Positions 1 through 9,260 of a DNA stretch of 37,878 nt are shown here, piece by piece. Both the position numbers and the translations under genes were made by a program. The notes beneath the pieces are model-generated. The model made no database searches and was not told where the DNA came from. It was given only the letters and a program-made list of their open reading frames with translations. The DNA comes from Akkermansiaceae bacterium (GTDB taxonomy: Bacteria; Verrucomicrobiota; Verrucomicrobiia; Verrucomicrobiales; Akkermansiaceae), in assembly GCA_026421245.1 (NCBI GenBank), contig JAPKDJ010000036.1, positions 1-37,878 on the forward strand, given 5' to 3'. Every line of letters starts with the position of its first letter. Position 1 is the stretch's first letter.

Positions 1-1122
1 CGGCGCGTCGTAGAACCCGCGCTTTGAGGAGAATTTCGTATCGCGGACGAAGCCGCCAAAGGTGTCGCCGTTCAAGCCGCCCGGCGAAGGGCGAGCCAGA
101 AATCCGGAACTGCCGATCGACGGGTCTGTGACCCGCACCGCATGCAGCTCAGGCGAGATGAGCATATCGGAACTAGTGATCGAGTCGTTGAGTCCATGGA
201 TTGCAAGCAGGTTCGGTCCATTGACCAGCAAATGTGCGTGAACCGAGATATCGAAATCCACCAGCCCCTGCGCTTCCCCGTCGCTGTGCTGCGCGGAAGC
301 GTCGGAATTCCAACTCAGCACTCCCGGCGCATTCGCATCGGCGACCCGAACGCCGTTGAGGAAAGCCGCGAAGCCATCATCGTACTTCATCTTTAAAGTC
401 AGCTCCGAGATCGAGCCGCTCTCGCTCACAGAGAACGGGAAGCGCAGGTAGAGCGTGGTGTTAACGTTGTTGATCGTGTTATCGAGATCGCCGCCAGCAC
501 CGAAGTACGAGTCGTAAGTCGTCGCCTCGTCGTAACCGACAGCGGAGATCACCGGCGTCCACTCGGTATCGTCAAATGCGAGCGCCTGCCAGGTTTCGCC
601 GAGCGTTGCATCGGCCGGCACGTGCGCCGTCCCAGAGGGAGTTGCATCGATCAAGACCGACGGCGTGCGGTTGCCGTTCTGCATCAGTCCATAGGACACG
701 TCCTCGAACTGCGGCGGCAGCGGATCCGCCGCGGATCCGAACTCGGCGATCACAGTCGTTCCATCTGGATCGACTAACGCAAGGTAGTCGCCATCCGCGA
801 GTTTGAAATTCGTATGCAGTTCGGAACCAACCACGCTGCGGTTTTTCTCTGATGCAAAAACCAACAGGAACGAACCCCTATCGAGTTGCAACGCAGGCAA
901 GCTCCACTTTGGCAGCGCCGCCTCGTCGTCGGTCAGGAAATATCCCTCGAGGTCGACGCTATCGGGGCCGGAGTTGAACAACTCGATCCAGTCGGAGCCG
1001 TCGCCGTCCTCATCTTTCAGCGAGCCGCCGTTGAGCTCCATGAACTCAGTGATGTGGAGATCGGCATGGGTGGGGACGATCATCGCAAGGGCGATGAGGC
1101 AGGCAGAGGCGAGTGTCTTCAT
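1..1122 (-). CDS. Secreted lamin-tail-domain protein, C-terminus cut by window edge
   Basis: The frame is open from an ATG at 1122 to the left edge (374 codons), so the C-terminus lies outside the window. It starts with a signal peptide (MKTLASACLIALAMIVPTHA) and continues into a lamin-tail domain with the blocks ITEFMELNGG, DGSDWIELFN and VGSELHTNF at about residues 22-110. A jelly-roll-like segment follows (LGETWQALAFDD, MKYDDGFAAFLNG). The same order of blocks occurs in the divergent gene starting at 1423, so the two are paralogues and this one probably continues into a CotH domain off the window. Lamin-tail domains in bacteria are found on exported proteins; the specific role is unknown. 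The start is the first ATG and directly precedes the signal peptide, with no strong ribosome binding site. Confidence 0.88.
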   Translation of the reverse strand, partial: MKTLASACLIALAMIVPTHADLHITEFMELNGGSLKDEDGDGSDWIELFNSGPDSVDLEGYFLTDDEAALPKWSLPALQLDRGSFLLVFASEKNRSVVGSELHTNFKLADGDYLALVDPDGTTVIAEFGSAADPLPPQFEDVSYGLMQNGNRTPSVLIDATPSGTAHVPADATLGETWQALAFDDTEWTPVISAVGYDEATTYDSYFGAGGDLDNTINNVNTTLYLRFPFSVSESGSISELTLKMKYDDGFAAFLNGVRVADANAPGVLSWNSDASAQHSDGEAQGLVDFDISVHAHLLVNGPNLLAIHGLNDSITSSDMLISPELHAVRVTDPSIGSSGFLARPSPGGLNGDTFGGFVRDTKFSSKRGFYDAP

Positions 1123-1422
1123 TGGATAGGGGGAGCGAGGTTTCTCCGATCGCCAACCGCCTAGCCAAATTGGCGTGGGGCGATGATCAGAGGAAAATAG
1201 ATTACAACTGATATCAAATCGCATTTACCACTCGAAGACAATGCTCCTCTCTGACGAAAAAATACCCGCCGAGGGCAGGGCTCGTTGCCTACTCCCACCT
1301 TTCGCACCAATTTCCCTCAAGTTCACCACCCAAAAAGGATATTCCTAGAAGGCTCGTAGTTCTTCGTTTTGCCCTAGGATCTTGCCTTCGTTCCGGCTGA
1401 ACGGTAGTCTGTTAATCACTTC
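1123..1422. other. Divergent intergenic region between two lamin-tail genes
   Basis: This 300-base gap separates two divergently transcribed paralogues and must hold promoters for both. I see no convincing sigma-70 pair, no RNA gene and no credible reading frame in it. The short frames crossing it are shadows of the neighbouring genes. Confidence 0.5.
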
Positions 1423-4400
1423 ATGCATCCTGCTTCACTTAGTCTCTTCCTGGCATTTCTTACTCCAAACGCCCTCCGTGCGAATCTCACGATCACCGAA
1501 TTCGTTACAAACAACGACGGCGCCATCCTCGACGAAGATGGCACCGCCTCCGACTGGATTGAGATCAAAAACTCGGGCGCGGGCACGGTTTCGACCGCCG
1601 GCCTCTCTCTCACCGATGACCAGACCCAACCCACCAAATGGAAGTTACCCGACATGGAGATCCCGCCGGGCGGCTACCTCACCGTATTCGCTTCCGGCAA
1701 GGATCGCCGCGTCTCGGGCTCCGAACTGCATACCAATTTTTCGCTCTCCAGCGACGGGGAATACCTGGCGCTGATCAGCGGCGCGGGTGCCCTAACCGAA
1801 TTCGCACCACAATACCCGAAGCAGTTTCACGGCGTCTCCTATGGCAGCGGTGCGAACGCCAACACCAAAACCGAAACACTCATCCCGTGGCCAGCCGCAG
1901 CAACCTGGCTGGCGCCGACAGTCGATATCGGCGACGCTTGGCAGGAACTGGGCTTCGACGACTCGGCATGGCGCGCCGCACAGACCGGCATCGGCTTCGG
2001 CTACCGCTTCCCCGGCTACATCGGTACCGGCGGCGATATGCGTTCCCCCATGCTCTCGAAGACCGCGTCCGCGCTGGTCCGCGTCCCCTTCAATATCGAC
2101 GACCCGGCGGAAGTCATATTGATGACGCTCGAGCTATTTTTCGAGGACGGTTTCGCGGCCTACTTGAACGGCTCACCCGTCGCCTCCGAGAATACCCCGG
2201 ACCCGTTGACGGTTGGGGAACTCGCCACCAAGAGCAGGGAGATTAGAGAAGACGACGCCATGACGGTTTTCCCTCTCGATTTCGTCGGCAAACTCGTCAG
2301 CGGAAAAAACATCCTTGCCTTCCACCTGCTTAACGACAACGCAGGGAGTTCAGACCTCCTCCTCGTCCCGAAGCTGACCGCCGAAACGCGGGACCTCTCC
2401 GGCGGGATCTTAACCGGCTATTTGGAGTCCCCGACACCTGGTTTCCCAAACGCCAATCTCGAATTCATGGATTTCGTTTCCGACACGACTTTTGATGTCG
2501 ACCGAGGATTTTTCGATTCCCCCTTCGACCTCACAATCTCCTGCACGACCCCAGGCGCGACCATCGTCTATACCACCAACGGCGACACCCCCACCCTCGA
2601 GTATGGAACGCAGATCGCTCCGCCAAACGAGGCTTCCCCACCCTTCGGAACCGTCACTATCTCCACGACCACCCCCCTGCGGGCCGCCGCATTCAAGAGC
2701 GGACAGCGGCCTTCGAACGTCGATACCCAGACCTACCTGTTCATAGCTGACGTAGCCGACCAACCGGCTGAACCGGAGGGTTACCCGCTGCCGTGGATCA
2801 CTCGCAACGGCAACGCCATCGGTGGCGACTACGAAATGGATCCCAACGTCGTTGGACCAATCTACAGCCGCGAGGAAATTGAGTCGGCGCTGCTCGACCT
2901 TCCCACGATTTCCATCGTCACCGACATCGCTAATCTGTTCGACCGGCAGAACGGCATCCAGGTCAACCCCATCGACGCCGGGCCAGCCTCGGAGCGTCCC
3001 GTGTCGATCGAGATGCTCGGGTTCGAAGACGCAGCGCCCATACAACTCGACACCGGCATGCGCATGAATGGAAACGCCTCGCGCAACACTAGCAGACCTA
3101 AACACAACTTTCGCATCGCCTTCCGCAACGAGTACGGAGCTGGGAGGTTGAACTTCCCTCTGTTCGGCGGCGACGCGGCCACCGAACGCTTCAACCAGAT
3201 CGTGCTTCGCGGCGGCAACGGCAACTCGTGGATCCATCCGAACGCGTCCGTCTACAATAACGCGATGTATATCCGCGACCAGTGGTTTCGCGATGCCTAC
3301 TTCGCCATGGGGCATCCGGAGGCTTTGCAGCGCGAGGTGCACGTCTATTTCAACGGCATCTACTGGGGAATGCACCACCTCTTCGAACGCATCGAAGAGG
3401 AGTGGGCCGCCGAGCGCTTCGGCGGGAAAGACGACGACTGGGAAGGGTTCCGCATCGTCGGCGGAAATCGGATCGAAATCATCAAAGGCACACCGGCGGA
3501 GGAGGCGGCGAACATCCTCGGCAGTTGGCAAGCGACGCTCGACGCGGCACAGGCGGGCGACCTGGACACCGTCGAGCAGTATCTGGACCTCGATGCCTAC
3601 ATCGACTATGTCCTGCTCAACTTCCATGCTGGCAACGCCGACTGGGACCAAAATAATGTGCGTGCCATGCGCCGCATCAACCCGCCGGGGAAATACATGT
3701 TCTTCTGCCACGACGCCGAACGCGCCGGCCTTAATGCGTTCAACGGCAGGGTCGATAGCAACGTGACAACCAAGAACACCCCGCGCGCTCCGACCGCGAT
3801 CCACTTCGACCTACGTACCCAGGCCAACAGCAAAGACGAATACGCCATCCGCTTTGCCGACCGCGCATACAAACATCTCTTCAACGATGGCGCGCTGACC
3901 CCGGAGAACGGCGCCGCGCAATGGGCGGCCCGCGCCGACGGCATCCGCGTAGCCATGAAGGCCGAGAGCGCCCGCTGGGGCGATGCCAAACGGGAGCCCG
4001 CGCTCACCCTGGTTTCTTGGGAAGCGGCGCTACAGCGCGAGTACACCGGCTGGTTCCCGCTGCGCACCCCGATCACCCTCAAGCAGCTACGCGCCACAGG
4101 TGTCTACCCAGACCTCGACCCGCCGACCTTCAGCCAGCAGGGCGGTGGCGTCCCGGAGGGCTTCGGACTGCTAATCTCGAGCACTGTCGGTAACATCTAC
4201 TACACGACGGACGGGAGCGATCCTCGCCAACCGGGAGGGACGATCAATCCTGCCGCCACCATGCTCCCCGGTTCGGTCAGCAAATCCACCTTGCTCACAA
4301 AACGCTCCACAGCGTGGCGCTACCTGGACGACGGCGTCGATATGGGCTCCGCGTGGCGGGAGGCGGCCTTCGACAGTTCCACCTGGGGGATCGGCACCGC

Positions 4401-5721
4401 GCCGCTGGGATTCGGAAACATCATCGACAACGAACTGGGCGGGCCGGAGATTAACCCGGACAGCCATCTCACCATCTATTTCCGTAGGGAGCTCGAGATC
4501 GCCATACCTCAACTGATCACCGAAGCCACCGTGGAAGTCATGTCCGACGGCGGCGCAATTGTCTCTCTCAACGGTACCGAGATCGCGCGTGACAATATGC
4601 CGGAAGGCGATGTCAACTTCGACACCCCGGCGCTCAGCGACTCGAACGGCAGCGAGGGCACCTTTGACAGCTTCACCTTCGCCCCGTCGGCCTTCGTCGC
4701 GGGCACCAACCTCATCGCCGTCGAACTCCACAACAGAAGTGTCGGCAGTTCCGACATGGGCATGGATCTAAAGATCGATATCGTCAGCACCAACCCGGAC
4801 AACACCCCGGTGTCGATCAACACCGCCACCACGGTCTCGGCACGGAGCTACAATGCCGGAGAATGGAGCGCCCTCAACCAGGCCACCTTCATCACCAACA
4901 CGCTCGCATCAGCCGCTAACCTTGTCATCTCGGAGGTTTTCTATAACCCTCCGGGGGGAGCGGAGCTCACCGAATATGTCGAACTCCTCAACGTCGGAGA
5001 CGAGACCCTCAGCCTCGCTGGCGCCGCCTTCGTCGCCGGCATCGCCTTTGCCTTTCCCGACGATGCCAGCCTCGCCTCCGGTGGGCGGCTCCTCTTGGTC
5101 GCCGATCCCACCGCCTTTGAAGCGATGTTTGGCCCCGACTTGCCGGTGGCCGGGACATACTCCGGCCAACTCGACAACGGCGGTGAAGTGCTCACTCTGA
5201 TCGCCGCCAACGGGGACATCATCGCCAGTTTCCGCTATGACGACCGGGCGCCCTGGCCGCTCTCCTCCGACCTCGACGGCCGCAGTCTGACCATGATCGC
5301 ACCGCGCACCGGCCTCGACGCCGGCGACCCGTCCATCTGGCGGTCAAGCGTTGCCGGCGGAGGCTCGCCGGGTAGTTCCGACACCACCACTTTCACCGGC
5401 TCGACCTCGGAGGAGTTGCTCGCCTACGCTTTCGGCGGAGCCGGCGGTAAGCTCGAAGTCTCCATTCGAGTAATCGAGGTCAACGGCAATTTCGATGATT
5501 ACGTCGTCGTCTCTACAGACGCAAACCTCGCCGCCGATGACGTGGTATACGATATCCAGTTTTCCTCCGACCTCGACACCTGGCTACCCGGCGCCGCCAT
5601 CTTTCTCGGGCCGGCCCCGGCGACCGGATCGGTCACCCAACGCGCTTGGCGTGCGCCGCTGCCAATCAGTGATCTCGGTGCCCCACGCTTCTCCAGACTA
5701 CTGTTGAGCCTGCGACCGTAG
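1423..5721 (+). CDS. Large secreted CotH / lamin-tail-domain protein
   Basis: A 1432-residue exported protein. A short signal peptide (about residues 1-20) is followed by a first lamin-tail domain (about 22-120, SDWIEIKNSGAG), a jelly-roll-like segment (about 160-320), and a chitobiase-C-terminal-like segment (IVYTTNGDTPT, near 385). A CotH-type domain covers about 495-850 (GMRMNGNASR, YWGMHHLFERIEEEW, GNADWDQNNVR, FFCHDAERAG). A second jelly-roll segment lies near 955-1125 and a second lamin-tail domain near 1165-1325 (LVISEVFYNPPGG, ELTEYVELLN). CotH is an atypical protein-kinase fold first known from spore coat; the aspartates in DWDQNN and CHDAE sit where family metal and nucleotide ligands lie. 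The C-terminal strand-rich tail (SSDLDTWLPG) resembles C-termini common in secreted verrucomicrobial proteins. An in-frame TAG just upstream makes 1423 the first ATG. Substrate unknown. Confidence 0.88.
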   Translation: MHPASLSLFLAFLTPNALRANLTITEFVTNNDGAILDEDGTASDWIEIKNSGAGTVSTAGLSLTDDQTQPTKWKLPDMEIPPGGYLTVFASGKDRRVSGSELHTNFSLSSDGEYLALISGAGALTEFAPQYPKQFHGVSYGSGANANTKTETLIPWPAAATWLAPTVDIGDAWQELGFDDSAWRAAQTGIGFGYRFPGYIGTGGDMRSPMLSKTASALVRVPFNIDDPAEVILMTLELFFEDGFAAYLNGSPVASENTPDPLTVGELATKSREIREDDAMTVFPLDFVGKLVSGKNILAFHLLNDNAGSSDLLLVPKLTAETRDLSGGILTGYLESPTPGFPNANLEFMDFVSDTTFDVDRGFFDSPFDLTISCTTPGATIVYTTNGDTPTLEYGTQIAPPNEASPPFGTVTISTTTPLRAAAFKSGQRPSNVDTQTYLFIADVADQPAEPEGYPLPWITRNGNAIGGDYEMDPNVVGPIYSREEIESALLDLPTISIVTDIANLFDRQNGIQVNPIDAGPASERPVSIEMLGFEDAAPIQLDTGMRMNGNASRNTSRPKHNFRIAFRNEYGAGRLNFPLFGGDAATERFNQIVLRGGNGNSWIHPNASVYNNAMYIRDQWFRDAYFAMGHPEALQREVHVYFNGIYWGMHHLFERIEEEWAAERFGGKDDDWEGFRIVGGNRIEIIKGTPAEEAANILGSWQATLDAAQAGDLDTVEQYLDLDAYIDYVLLNFHAGNADWDQNNVRAMRRINPPGKYMFFCHDAERAGLNAFNGRVDSNVTTKNTPRAPTAIHFDLRTQANSKDEYAIRFADRAYKHLFNDGALTPENGAAQWAARADGIRVAMKAESARWGDAKREPALTLVSWEAALQREYTGWFPLRTPITLKQLRATGVYPDLDPPTFSQQGGGVPEGFGLLISSTVGNIYYTTDGSDPRQPGGTINPAATMLPGSVSKSTLLTKRSTAWRYLDDGVDMGSAWREAAFDSSTWGIGTAPLGFGNIIDNELGGPEINPDSHLTIYFRRELEIAIPQLITEATVEVMSDGGAIVSLNGTEIARDNMPEGDVNFDTPALSDSNGSEGTFDSFTFAPSAFVAGTNLIAVELHNRSVGSSDMGMDLKIDIVSTNPDNTPVSINTATTVSARSYNAGEWSALNQATFITNTLASAANLVISEVFYNPPGGAELTEYVELLNVGDETLSLAGAAFVAGIAFAFPDDASLASGGRLLLVADPTAFEAMFGPDLPVAGTYSGQLDNGGEVLTLIAANGDIIASFRYDDRAPWPLSSDLDGRSLTMIAPRTGLDAGDPSIWRSSVAGGGSPGSSDTTTFTGSTSEELLAYAFGGAGGKLEVSIRVIEVNGNFDDYVVVSTDANLAADDVVYDIQFSSDLDTWLPGAAIFLGPAPATGSVTQRAWRAPLPISDLGAPRFSRLLLSLRP

Positions 5722-5749
5722 TCGCGGAAGCGAGGCGTCATTTCGCGAG

Positions 5750-5909
5750 CACCGCCGCTAGCGTGGATCAAAGCCTTTCCGTCGTCAGCAGGCACTCTTC
5801 GGTCGTCACTCCCCGATTCGCAAGAATCTCGAATCGTCTTAACCTTCTACAAGACATTACGATAAACTGGGGCTGTAGCTCAGTTGGTTAGAGCAGAGGA
5901 CTCATAATC
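5750..5909 (+). repeat. Left copy of a duplicated tRNA-upstream segment
   Basis: This segment aligns over its whole length with about 11742-11906. The shared order includes CTAGCGTGGATCAA, CCTTTCCGTCGTC, CACTCTTCGG, GTCACTCCCC, GCGATAAACT-type sequence and then the tRNA. The tRNA part is identical over 41 bases, while the upstream part is diverged with roughly one base in five different plus small gaps. The match stops abruptly inside the anticodon arm. The two copies are direct repeats about 6 kb apart. This fits an old segmental duplication better than a fresh integration. Confidence 0.75.
5869..5909 (+). pseudogene. Truncated tRNA (5' half, CAU anticodon loop)
   Basis: These 41 bases match the 5' part of the intact tRNA at 11866 exactly: acceptor 5' strand, D arm, 5' anticodon strand, the loop with CAT and two bases of the 3' anticodon strand. 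At 5910 the match ends; no T arm or acceptor 3' strand follows. It cannot fold as a tRNA and should be non-functional. Confidence 0.85.
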
Positions 5910-6096
5910 ACAACCTTCCGCCGCCATACTTCCTCCAAGCCGCCTGTTTCAGCGGTTTGCCACCTCACCACCCGCTAAACTTTCTCCACGTTTAGTCACC
6001 ATTCTGACCCAAAGGTAGTCATTTCGGTAGTCACTCCCGCCCCACCCGGAAGCGGCATTTGGGAAGGTCTAGATCCTGGCAATCTAGGTTAGCGAA

Positions 6097-9000
6097 CTAT
6101 CGAAGTCTGAACCGGAAGAAGGCGGCATGCCTGGGCGTGAACTCGAGGCAGATGTTGCCATCGACTACCGAAACCGATTCAGGGGTCACGGTGAAGGGGG
6201 CGAAGGACACGAGATCGGCTGACTCGAAGAAGTTGATCTTCATTTCCACCTTCCCCGCATCATTCATCCCGATGGTCGAATCTGCCGACATGGCGTAGAT
6301 CTGGTCTTCCGTAAAGCGGGCGTCGCGTTCTGCAGTCATTGCTGCAAGTTGCGCCTCAAGTTGAGTGATCTGCGTATCCTTTCCCTTAGCTCCGAATACC
6401 AGAGCTCTTATCACAGTATGTTCATCCACTCCGAAAAAAAGATCGCCACCAATTGATGGAGTCTCTCCGCGAAAAATGATGCTCGTCAGACTGCTGCAGC
6501 GCTCGAAGGCGTAATTCCCGATGCTGGTGACGCCATTACCAATCGTGATGCTCGTCAGACGGAAGCAGTCGGAGAAGGCTCTATCCCCGATTCTGGTGAC
6601 ACCGTCAGGAACCGTAATGCTCGTCAGGCTGCTGCAGTCGGAGAAGGCATCATCCCCGATGCTGGTAACGCCATTACCAATCGTGATGCTCGTCAGGCTG
6701 GTGCAGCCGCTGAAGACAGAAGTCCCGATGCTGGTAACGCTGTCGGAGATCGTGATGCTCGTCAGACTGTTGCAGCGCTCGAAGGCATAATTCCCGATGC
6801 TCGTAACGCCATTACCAATCGTGATGCTCGTCAGGCGGGTGCAGTTGTAGAAGGCACTTTCCCCGATGCGGGTGACACCGTCAGGGATCGTGATGCTCGT
6901 CAGACTGCCGCAGTCGGAGAAGGCTCTATCCCCGATTCTAGTGACGCCATTACCAATCGTGATGCTCGTCAGGCTAGTGCATCCGTTGAAAGCCTCATTC
7001 CCGATGCGGGTGACACCGTCAGGGATCGTAATGCTCGGCAGGCGGCTGCAGTTGCAGAACACGTTGTCCCCGATGCTGGTGACGCTGTCAGGGATCGTGA
7101 TGCTGGTCAGACTACTGCATCCGTTGAAGGCAGAAGTCCCAAGGCGGGTGACGCTATCGGGGATCGTGATCCTGGTCAGGCTATTGCAATTGCTGAAGGC
7201 ATTATTTCCGATGCGGGTGACACCGTCTGGGATCGTGATGCTCGGCAGGCGGCTGCAGTTGTAGAACACGTCGTCCCCCATGCTGGTGACGCTGTCTGGG
7301 ATCGTGATGCTCGTCAGGCTGGTGCAGTCTTCGAAGGCATTATCCCCGATGCGGGTGACACTGCTGCCGATCGTGATGCTCGTCAGGCTGCGGCAGACAA
7401 AGAAGGCACCAGCTCCGATGCGGGTGACAGGATTACCTTCAATGGTATCGGGGATCACCAGTTCCCCAGAGGCTTTAGTATTACAATCGGTGATGGTGAC
7501 CTCGCCGTCAGTCGTGATCCATGTCAGGTCGCTGAGGTCAGCAGTGTGAGTAAGAGCGATCACAGTGAGACCCTCCCAAATATTCCCGATTCCTCCGAAA
7601 CTGTCGCCGAAGGCTGCTCCTGTTACCACCGCATACGGCACAGAACCTCCATTGATCCCAACCCTAAGAAATGCGTTAGCACCCACGACGGGAGCGGCGC
7701 CCAGGAAAGTGATGCTGGTCAGGCGGGCGCATTGGGAGAAGGTATTATCCCCGATGCTGGTGACGCCATTACCAATCGTGATGCTCGTCAAGCTGCTGCA
7801 GTTGCTGAATGTGAAATTCCCGATGTTGGTAACGCTATCAGGGATCGTGACGCTCGTCAGACTGTTGCAGCGCTCGAAGGCGTAATTTCCGATGCTCGTA
7901 ACACCATTACCAATCGTGATGCTCGTCAGACTGCTGCAGTCGGAGAAGGCTCTATCCCCGATTCTGGTGACGCCATTACCAATCGTGATGCTCGTCAAGC
8001 TGCTGCAGTCGGCGAAGGCATCATCTCCGATGCTGGTGACACCGTCAGGGATCGTGATGCTCGTCAGGCTGTTGCAGTTGTAGAATGTCGAGCTCCCAAT
8101 GCTGGTGACGCTGCTACCGATCATGATGCTCGTCAGACTGCTACAGTCGCGGAACGCGGTCGCGCCGATGCTGGTGACACCGTCAGGGATCGTGATGCTG
8201 ATCAGGCTAACGCAGAACTGAAACGCACCGACCCCGATGCTAGTGACGCTGCTGCCGATGGTGATGCTCGTCAGGCTGCTGCAGTTGTAGAAGGTGGAGC
8301 TCCCGATACTGGTGACGCCATCAGGAATCGTGATCCTGGTCAGGCTATTGCAATTGCTGAAGGCATTATTTCCGATGCGGGTGACACCGTCTGGGATCGT
8401 GATGCTCGGCAGGCGGCTGCATCTAAAGAACGCCCGCTCCCCGATGCTGGTGACGCTGCTGCCGATGGTGATGCTCGTCAGGTTTCTGCAGTCGGAGAAG
8501 GCATCATCCCCAATGCGGGTGACGCTGTCTGGAATCGTGATGCTCGTCAGACTACTGCAGCCGTTGAAGGCAGAAGTCCAGAGACTGGTGACACCGTCAG
8601 GGATAGCGATGCTGGTCAGGCTATTGCAGTTGTAGAACGCCCGCTCCCCGATGCTGATCACGCTGACGGGGATCATGATGCTCGGCAGACTGGTGCAGTT
8701 GTAGAACACGTCGTCCCCGATGCTGGTGACGCTGTCTGGGATCGTGATACTCGTCAGGCGGGTGCAGCCGTTGAAGACAGAAGTCCCGATGCTGGTGACA
8801 CCGTCAGGGATCGTGATGCTGGTCAGGCGGCTGCAGAAGGCGAACACGTTGTGCCCGATGCTGGTGACGACGTCAGGGATCGTGATGCTCGTCAGGCTTC
8901 TGCATTGAAAGAAGGCACGATCCCCGAGGCTGGTGACAGGATTCCCTTCAATGGTATCGGGGATCACCAGTTCCCCAGAGGCTGCAATCTTACAATCGGT

Positions 9001-9111
9001 GATGGTGACCTCGCCGCCAGTCGTGGTGTAAGTCAGGTCGCTGAGGTCAGCAGCGTAGAGAGGCAGGAACGCACAGGCAAAGAGCGCAAGAAGGGCTTGG
9101 AGCGGTTTCAT
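6097..9111 (-). CDS. BspA-like leucine-rich-repeat secreted protein
   Basis: A 1004-residue exported protein with a signal peptide (MKPLQALLALFACAFLPLYA), then two head-to-tail arrays of about 23-residue LRR_5/BspA repeats with consensus LTSITIPDGVTSIGDNAF. Each array is preceded by the same cap (ADLSDLT, GEVTITDC, ASGELVIPDTIEGNPVT), near residues 21-60 and about 530-575, so the gene looks like a fusion or duplication of an ancestral single-array gene. I estimate more than 30 repeats. The C-terminus has a short coiled coil (TQITQLEAQLAAMTAERD) and a strand-rich tail ending FFRFRLR. BspA repeats in other bacteria mediate surface binding to host proteins or other cells; the ligand here is unknown. 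Long exact DNA repeats inside the gene suggest ongoing recombination. The ATG at 9111 precedes the signal peptide directly. Confidence 0.9.
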   Translation of the reverse strand: MKPLQALLALFACAFLPLYAADLSDLTYTTTGGEVTITDCKIAASGELVIPDTIEGNPVTSLGDRAFFQCRSLTSITIPDVVTSIGHNVFAFCSRLTSITIPDGVTSIGTSVFNGCTRLTSITIPDSVTSIGDDVFYNCTSLPSIMIPVSVISIGERAFYNCNSLTSIAIPDGVTSLWTSAFNGCSSLTSITIPDSVTRIGDDAFSDCRNLTSITIGSSVTSIGERAFFRCSRLPSITIPDGVTRIGNNAFSNCNSLTRITIPDGVTSIGSSTFYNCSSLTSITIGSSVTSIGVGAFQFCVSLISITIPDGVTSIGATAFRDCSSLTSIMIGSSVTSIGSSTFYNCNSLTSITIPDGVTSIGDDAFADCSSLTSITIGNGVTRIGDRAFSDCSSLTSITIGNGVTSIGNYAFERCNSLTSVTIPDSVTNIGNFTFSNCSSLTSITIGNGVTSIGDNTFSQCARLTSITFLGAAPVVGANAFLRVGINGGSVPYAVVTGAAFGDSFGGIGNIWEGLTVIALTHTADLSDLTWITTDGEVTITDCNTKASGELVIPDTIEGNPVTRIGAGAFFVCRSLTSITIGSSVTRIGDNAFEDCTSLTSITIPDSVTSMGDDVFYNCSRLPSITIPDGVTRIGNNAFSNCNSLTRITIPDSVTRLGTSAFNGCSSLTSITIPDSVTSIGDNVFCNCSRLPSITIPDGVTRIGNEAFNGCTSLTSITIGNGVTRIGDRAFSDCGSLTSITIPDGVTRIGESAFYNCTRLTSITIGNGVTSIGNYAFERCNSLTSITISDSVTSIGTSVFSGCTSLTSITIGNGVTSIGDDAFSDCSSLTSITVPDGVTRIGDRAFSDCFRLTSITIGNGVTSIGNYAFERCSSLTSIIFRGETPSIGGDLFFGVDEHTVIRALVFGAKGKDTQITQLEAQLAAMTAERDARFTEDQIYAMSADSTIGMNDAGKVEMKINFFESADLVSFAPFTVTPESVSVVDGNICLEFTPRHAAFFRFRLR
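7163..7257. repeat. 95-bp exact internal repeat, copy 1
   Basis: By eye this stretch is identical to 8327-8421, a constant offset of 1164 bases, although neighbouring repeats of the same array differ at many positions. It spans more than one 69-base repeat unit of the BspA-like gene. Such long identity between distant units suggests recent duplication or gene conversion. Confidence 0.75.
8327..8421. repeat. 95-bp exact internal repeat, copy 2
   Basis: This is the second copy of the exact repeat at 7163-7257, located in the first half of the encoded protein, whereas copy 1 lies in the second half. It links the two arrays of the gene by near-recent exchange. Confidence 0.75.
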
Positions 9112-9193
9112 GATGCGCCAGCCCTATCACATGCTCGGAGGCAGGGGAAGCAATCTAGGATTCCCGCCCGCTCACGAAGCTACCCAAGGCCAA

Positions 9194-9212
9194 TGACTCA
9201 CATTCTGAGTCA
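9194..9212. promoter_or_regulatory. Inverted repeat TGACTCA-N5-TGAGTCA upstream of the BspA-like gene
   Basis: A perfect 7-base inverted repeat with a 5-base spacer lies about 82 bases upstream of the BspA-like start and 48 bases beyond the end of the propeller gene. It could be an operator for the BspA-like gene. It lacks a T tract on either strand, so a terminator is less likely. Function is inferred from position only. Confidence 0.3.
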
Positions 9213-9260
9213 CTACCTTTTCCAACACCCTTTTTAGACCCACCTTGGTCAGACTAGAAT

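Larger units (their letters stand above)
5722..6096. other. Intergenic region with tRNA fragment and BspA-type repeat tail
   Basis: No complete gene is present. The left half (about 5750-5909) is a diverged copy of the sequence at about 11742-11906, including 41 bases of a tRNA. The right part (about 6031-6096) is the downstream flank of the BspA-like gene and belongs to a repeat seen again at 11601 and 12011. A segment at about 5910-6000 matches nothing else I can see here. Confidence 0.6.

Noticed and set aside
2410-3804. 464-codon minus-strand frame inside the CotH gene
   Set aside because: It runs opposite a well-conserved CotH domain, has no recognisable domain and is a GC-rich shadow frame.
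7546-9237. Long plus-strand frame with Asp/Arg-rich 23-residue repeats
   Set aside because: It is the stop-free shadow of the minus-strand LRR array, with no signal, fold or start; the minus strand has the signal peptide and repeat family.
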